A stretch of DNA of 15,471 nt, taken from positions 1-15,471 of the forward strand of contig UREE01000050.1 in the NCBI GenBank assembly GCA_900546825.1, read 5' to 3'. A program made the position numbers and the translations under genes. Below, piece by piece: positions 13,959-15,471 of this stretch. The stretch's first letter is position 1, and each line of letters opens with the position of its first letter. The notes under the pieces are model-generated. The model made no database searches and was not told where the DNA came from. It was given only the letters and a program-made list of their open reading frames with translations. The stretch comes from an uncultured Collinsella sp. (GTDB lineage Bacteria; Actinomycetota; Coriobacteriia; Coriobacteriales; Coriobacteriaceae).

Positions 13959-14085
13959 GGCCGGGACCGGGCTTGGGTTTGAAAACAATCCGCAGCGCGA
14001 GGCCCGCCTTTCCGTTGCTCCGCAGGAGCAGGAAAGGCGGGCCTCATGCGCGAGGACGTTTTCAAACCCAAGCCCGGTCCCGGCC
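13959..14085. repeat. 127-nt nested palindrome between convergent genes
   Basis: The outer arms 13959-13986 and 14058-14085 are perfect 28-bp inverted copies. Inside, GCGC (13995-13998 with 14048-14051) and the 15-bp arms 13999-14013 and 14031-14045 pair perfectly. The tip is TGCTCC-GCA-GGAGCA (14016-14030). In all about 53 base pairs can form in one hairpin. It lies 78 bp after the metalloregulator stop and 16 bp from the ATPase stop. There is no T-run after the outer arms on either strand. It may be a bidirectional terminator of unusual form or a foldback element. The rest of the 13881-14101 gap shows nothing recognisable. Confidence 0.9.
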
Positions 14086-14101
14086 GGAAGGACCACAGAC
14101 G

Positions 14102-15471
14102 CTACAGGTTCTTGACACCCATCGCGCGCATGGCGTTCAGGATGGCGATGATCGCCACGCCTACGTCGCCAAAGACGGCAAGCCACATGTTGGCGATGCC
14201 GAGCGCCGCAAGCACCAAAATCAGCAGCTTAATGCCCAGCGCAAAGATTATGTTCTGCCAAACAATCGACATGGTCTTGCGCGCCACGCGGATCGCGCGG
14301 GAGATGTTGGACGGCTTGTCATCCATCAGAACGACGTCCGCCGCCTCAATTGCGGCGTCCGAGCCCATGGCGCCCATGGCGATGCCCACATCGGCACGGG
14401 TAAGCACGGGCGCATCGTTGATACCGTCGCCGACAAAGGCGAGCTTCCCTTTGCCGCTTTCGGCCGCGAGCAGCGCTTCAACACGCTCGACCTTATCGCC
14501 CGGCAGCAGTTGCGCATGGAACTCGTCGAGCCCCAGCTGCTTGGCCACGGCGGCTGCCACTTCTTCGCGGTCGCCCGTGAGCATGACGGTGCGCTTGACG
14601 CCGGCGGCGTGCAGGTCGCTGATCGTCTGCTCGGCATCGGCCTTGACGGTGTCGGCAATTACAATGTGGCCGGCATAGATGCCATCGACCAGCACGTGAA
14701 GGATCGTACCGACGACCTCGCAATCGGGCGCTTCGACTCCGGTCGCGGCGAGCATTTTTGCGTTGCCAACGACGACGTGCTTGCCGTCGATGGTTGCCGT
14801 CACGCCATGGCCCGCGTCATTGGTGGAGTCGCTTACGCGTTTGGGATCGAGCTCGCCCTGGAAGGCGGTGCGTACCGACTGCGCGATGGGATGGTCGGAG
14901 AATGACTCGGCAAGGGCCGCGACTTCGAGCAGCGACTGCTCGGTATAGCCTGCCTCGGGGTGTACCGCCACGACCGAAAACGTGCCGTTGGTGAGCGTGC
15001 CGGTCTTGTCAAAGACGACGGTGTCCACATCCGCGAGCGTCTCGAGGTAGTTAGAGCCCTTGATGAGGACGCCCAGCTTGGATGCGCCACCGATGCCGCC
15101 AAAAAAGCTGAGCGGCACGCTGATCACGAGGGCGCACGGGCAGCTGACGACCAGGAAGGTCAGGCCGCGCAGGATCCAATCGGACCAAGCGCCAGTCACC
15201 AGGCCGCCGCCAAGCGCGAGCACCGCGGCAGCGCCAGTGACGGCGGGCGTGTAGACGCGGGCGAAGCGCGTGATGAAGTTCTCGGTGCGCGCCTTCTTTT
15301 CGCTGGCATTCTCTACGAGTTCCAGGACGCGCGCGACGGTGGATTCGCCAAACGGCTTGGTGGTGCGCACGTGGATGAGGCCCGTCATGTTGATGCAGCC
15401 GCTGATGATCTCGCCGCCCTCGGCCACTTCCCGGGGCAGGCTTTCGCCGGTGAGGGCCGCGGTGTTCAGGG
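14102..15471 (-). CDS. Heavy-metal translocating P-type ATPase (P1B-2, Zn/Cd/Pb type), partial
   Basis: This is the C-terminal 455 residues of a metal-exporting ATPase; the N-terminus and promoter lie beyond the right edge, and the frame is open to the edge. Seen in order: actuator-domain TGES at the very start, a membrane pair, CPC (visible residues 110-112) followed by the VPLSFFGGIGGASKLG stretch typical of CadA/ZntA, DKTGTLT with the phosphorylated Asp154, the SDHPIAQS 'HP' motif of the nucleotide-binding domain, and GDGINDAP. The last membrane segments carry the Lys (GIKLLILVL) and Asp (VFGDVGVA) that mark the Zn/Cd/Pb class. It exports excess metal across the membrane. It converges on the DtxR/MntR-type gene. 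The exact metal is not certain. Confidence 0.95.
   Translation of the reverse strand, partial: LNTAALTGESLPREVAEGGEIISGCINMTGLIHVRTTKPFGESTVARVLELVENASEKKARTENFITRFARVYTPAVTGAAAVLALGGGLVTGAWSDWILRGLTFLVVSCPCALVISVPLSFFGGIGGASKLGVLIKGSNYLETLADVDTVVFDKTGTLTNGTFSVVAVHPEAGYTEQSLLEVAALAESFSDHPIAQSVRTAFQGELDPKRVSDSTNDAGHGVTATIDGKHVVVGNAKMLAATGVEAPDCEVVGTILHVLVDGIYAGHIVIADTVKADAEQTISDLHAAGVKRTVMLTGDREEVAAAVAKQLGLDEFHAQLLPGDKVERVEALLAAESGKGKLAFVGDGINDAPVLTRADVGIAMGAMGSDAAIEAADVVLMDDKPSNISRAIRVARKTMSIVWQNIIFALGIKLLILVLAALGIANMWLAVFGDVGVAIIAILNAMRAMGVKNL

Noticed and set aside
13721..14905. 394-codon plus-strand frame across the large palindrome
   Set aside because: It overlaps the regulator out of frame and runs antisense to the ATPase, whose DKTGTLT, CPC and GDGINDAP motifs are clear.

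Overview
The window is about 15.5 kb of GC-rich chromosomal DNA. Its codon use, the actinobacterial style of the ABC-F protein, the intergenic repeat types and the gene mix suggest a gut Coriobacteriia member, most likely Collinsella or a close relative. This placement is from pattern recognition and was not checked against a database. Most of the window is housekeeping DNA. No phage, IS transposase, CRISPR array, rRNA or tRNA was found.

Layout from left to right. A repeat-bearing intergenic stretch (1-329) leads to tgt (queuosine tRNA modification). Next comes a LOG-family nucleotide hydrolase whose start lies just behind an intrinsic-terminator-like hairpin. A compact DinJ/YafQ-type toxin-antitoxin pair follows, preceded by AT-rich 42-bp tandem operator-like repeats. 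A DegV/FakB-type fatty-acid-binding protein is on the minus strand, and divergent from it are a HAD phosphatase and an M20 (PepV/Sapep-like) dipeptidase. After a hairpin repeat and a 197-bp leader with a Pho-box-like direct repeat comes the phosphate ABC transporter operon pstS-pstC-pstA-pstB, with overlapping pstC/pstA and pstA/pstB ends and no phoU next to it. A strong terminator closes the pst operon. Then come a Uup-like ABC-F ATPase and a Cof-type HAD hydrolase 6 bp downstream. The last part holds a DtxR/MntR-family metalloregulator converging on a P1B-2 (Zn/Cd/Pb-type) metal-exporting ATPase that runs off the right edge. A large nested palindrome lies between these two.

The genes form small functional groups: phosphate uptake (pst), metal homeostasis (regulator and exporter), peptide and phosphoester turnover (M20 and HAD proteins), and a stress-linked TA module. 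The most unusual material is intergenic. There are two copies of a 48-bp 'GGGGAC' element (152-199 and 13303-13350), two copies of a 63-bp foldback element with conserved outer arms and covarying inner stems (3222-3284 and 6521-6583), the TA operator iterons, and a 127-nt nested palindrome with 28-bp perfect outer arms (13959-14085). No undescribed multi-gene system is evident. The repeat families and the big palindrome are the best candidates for something not yet described.
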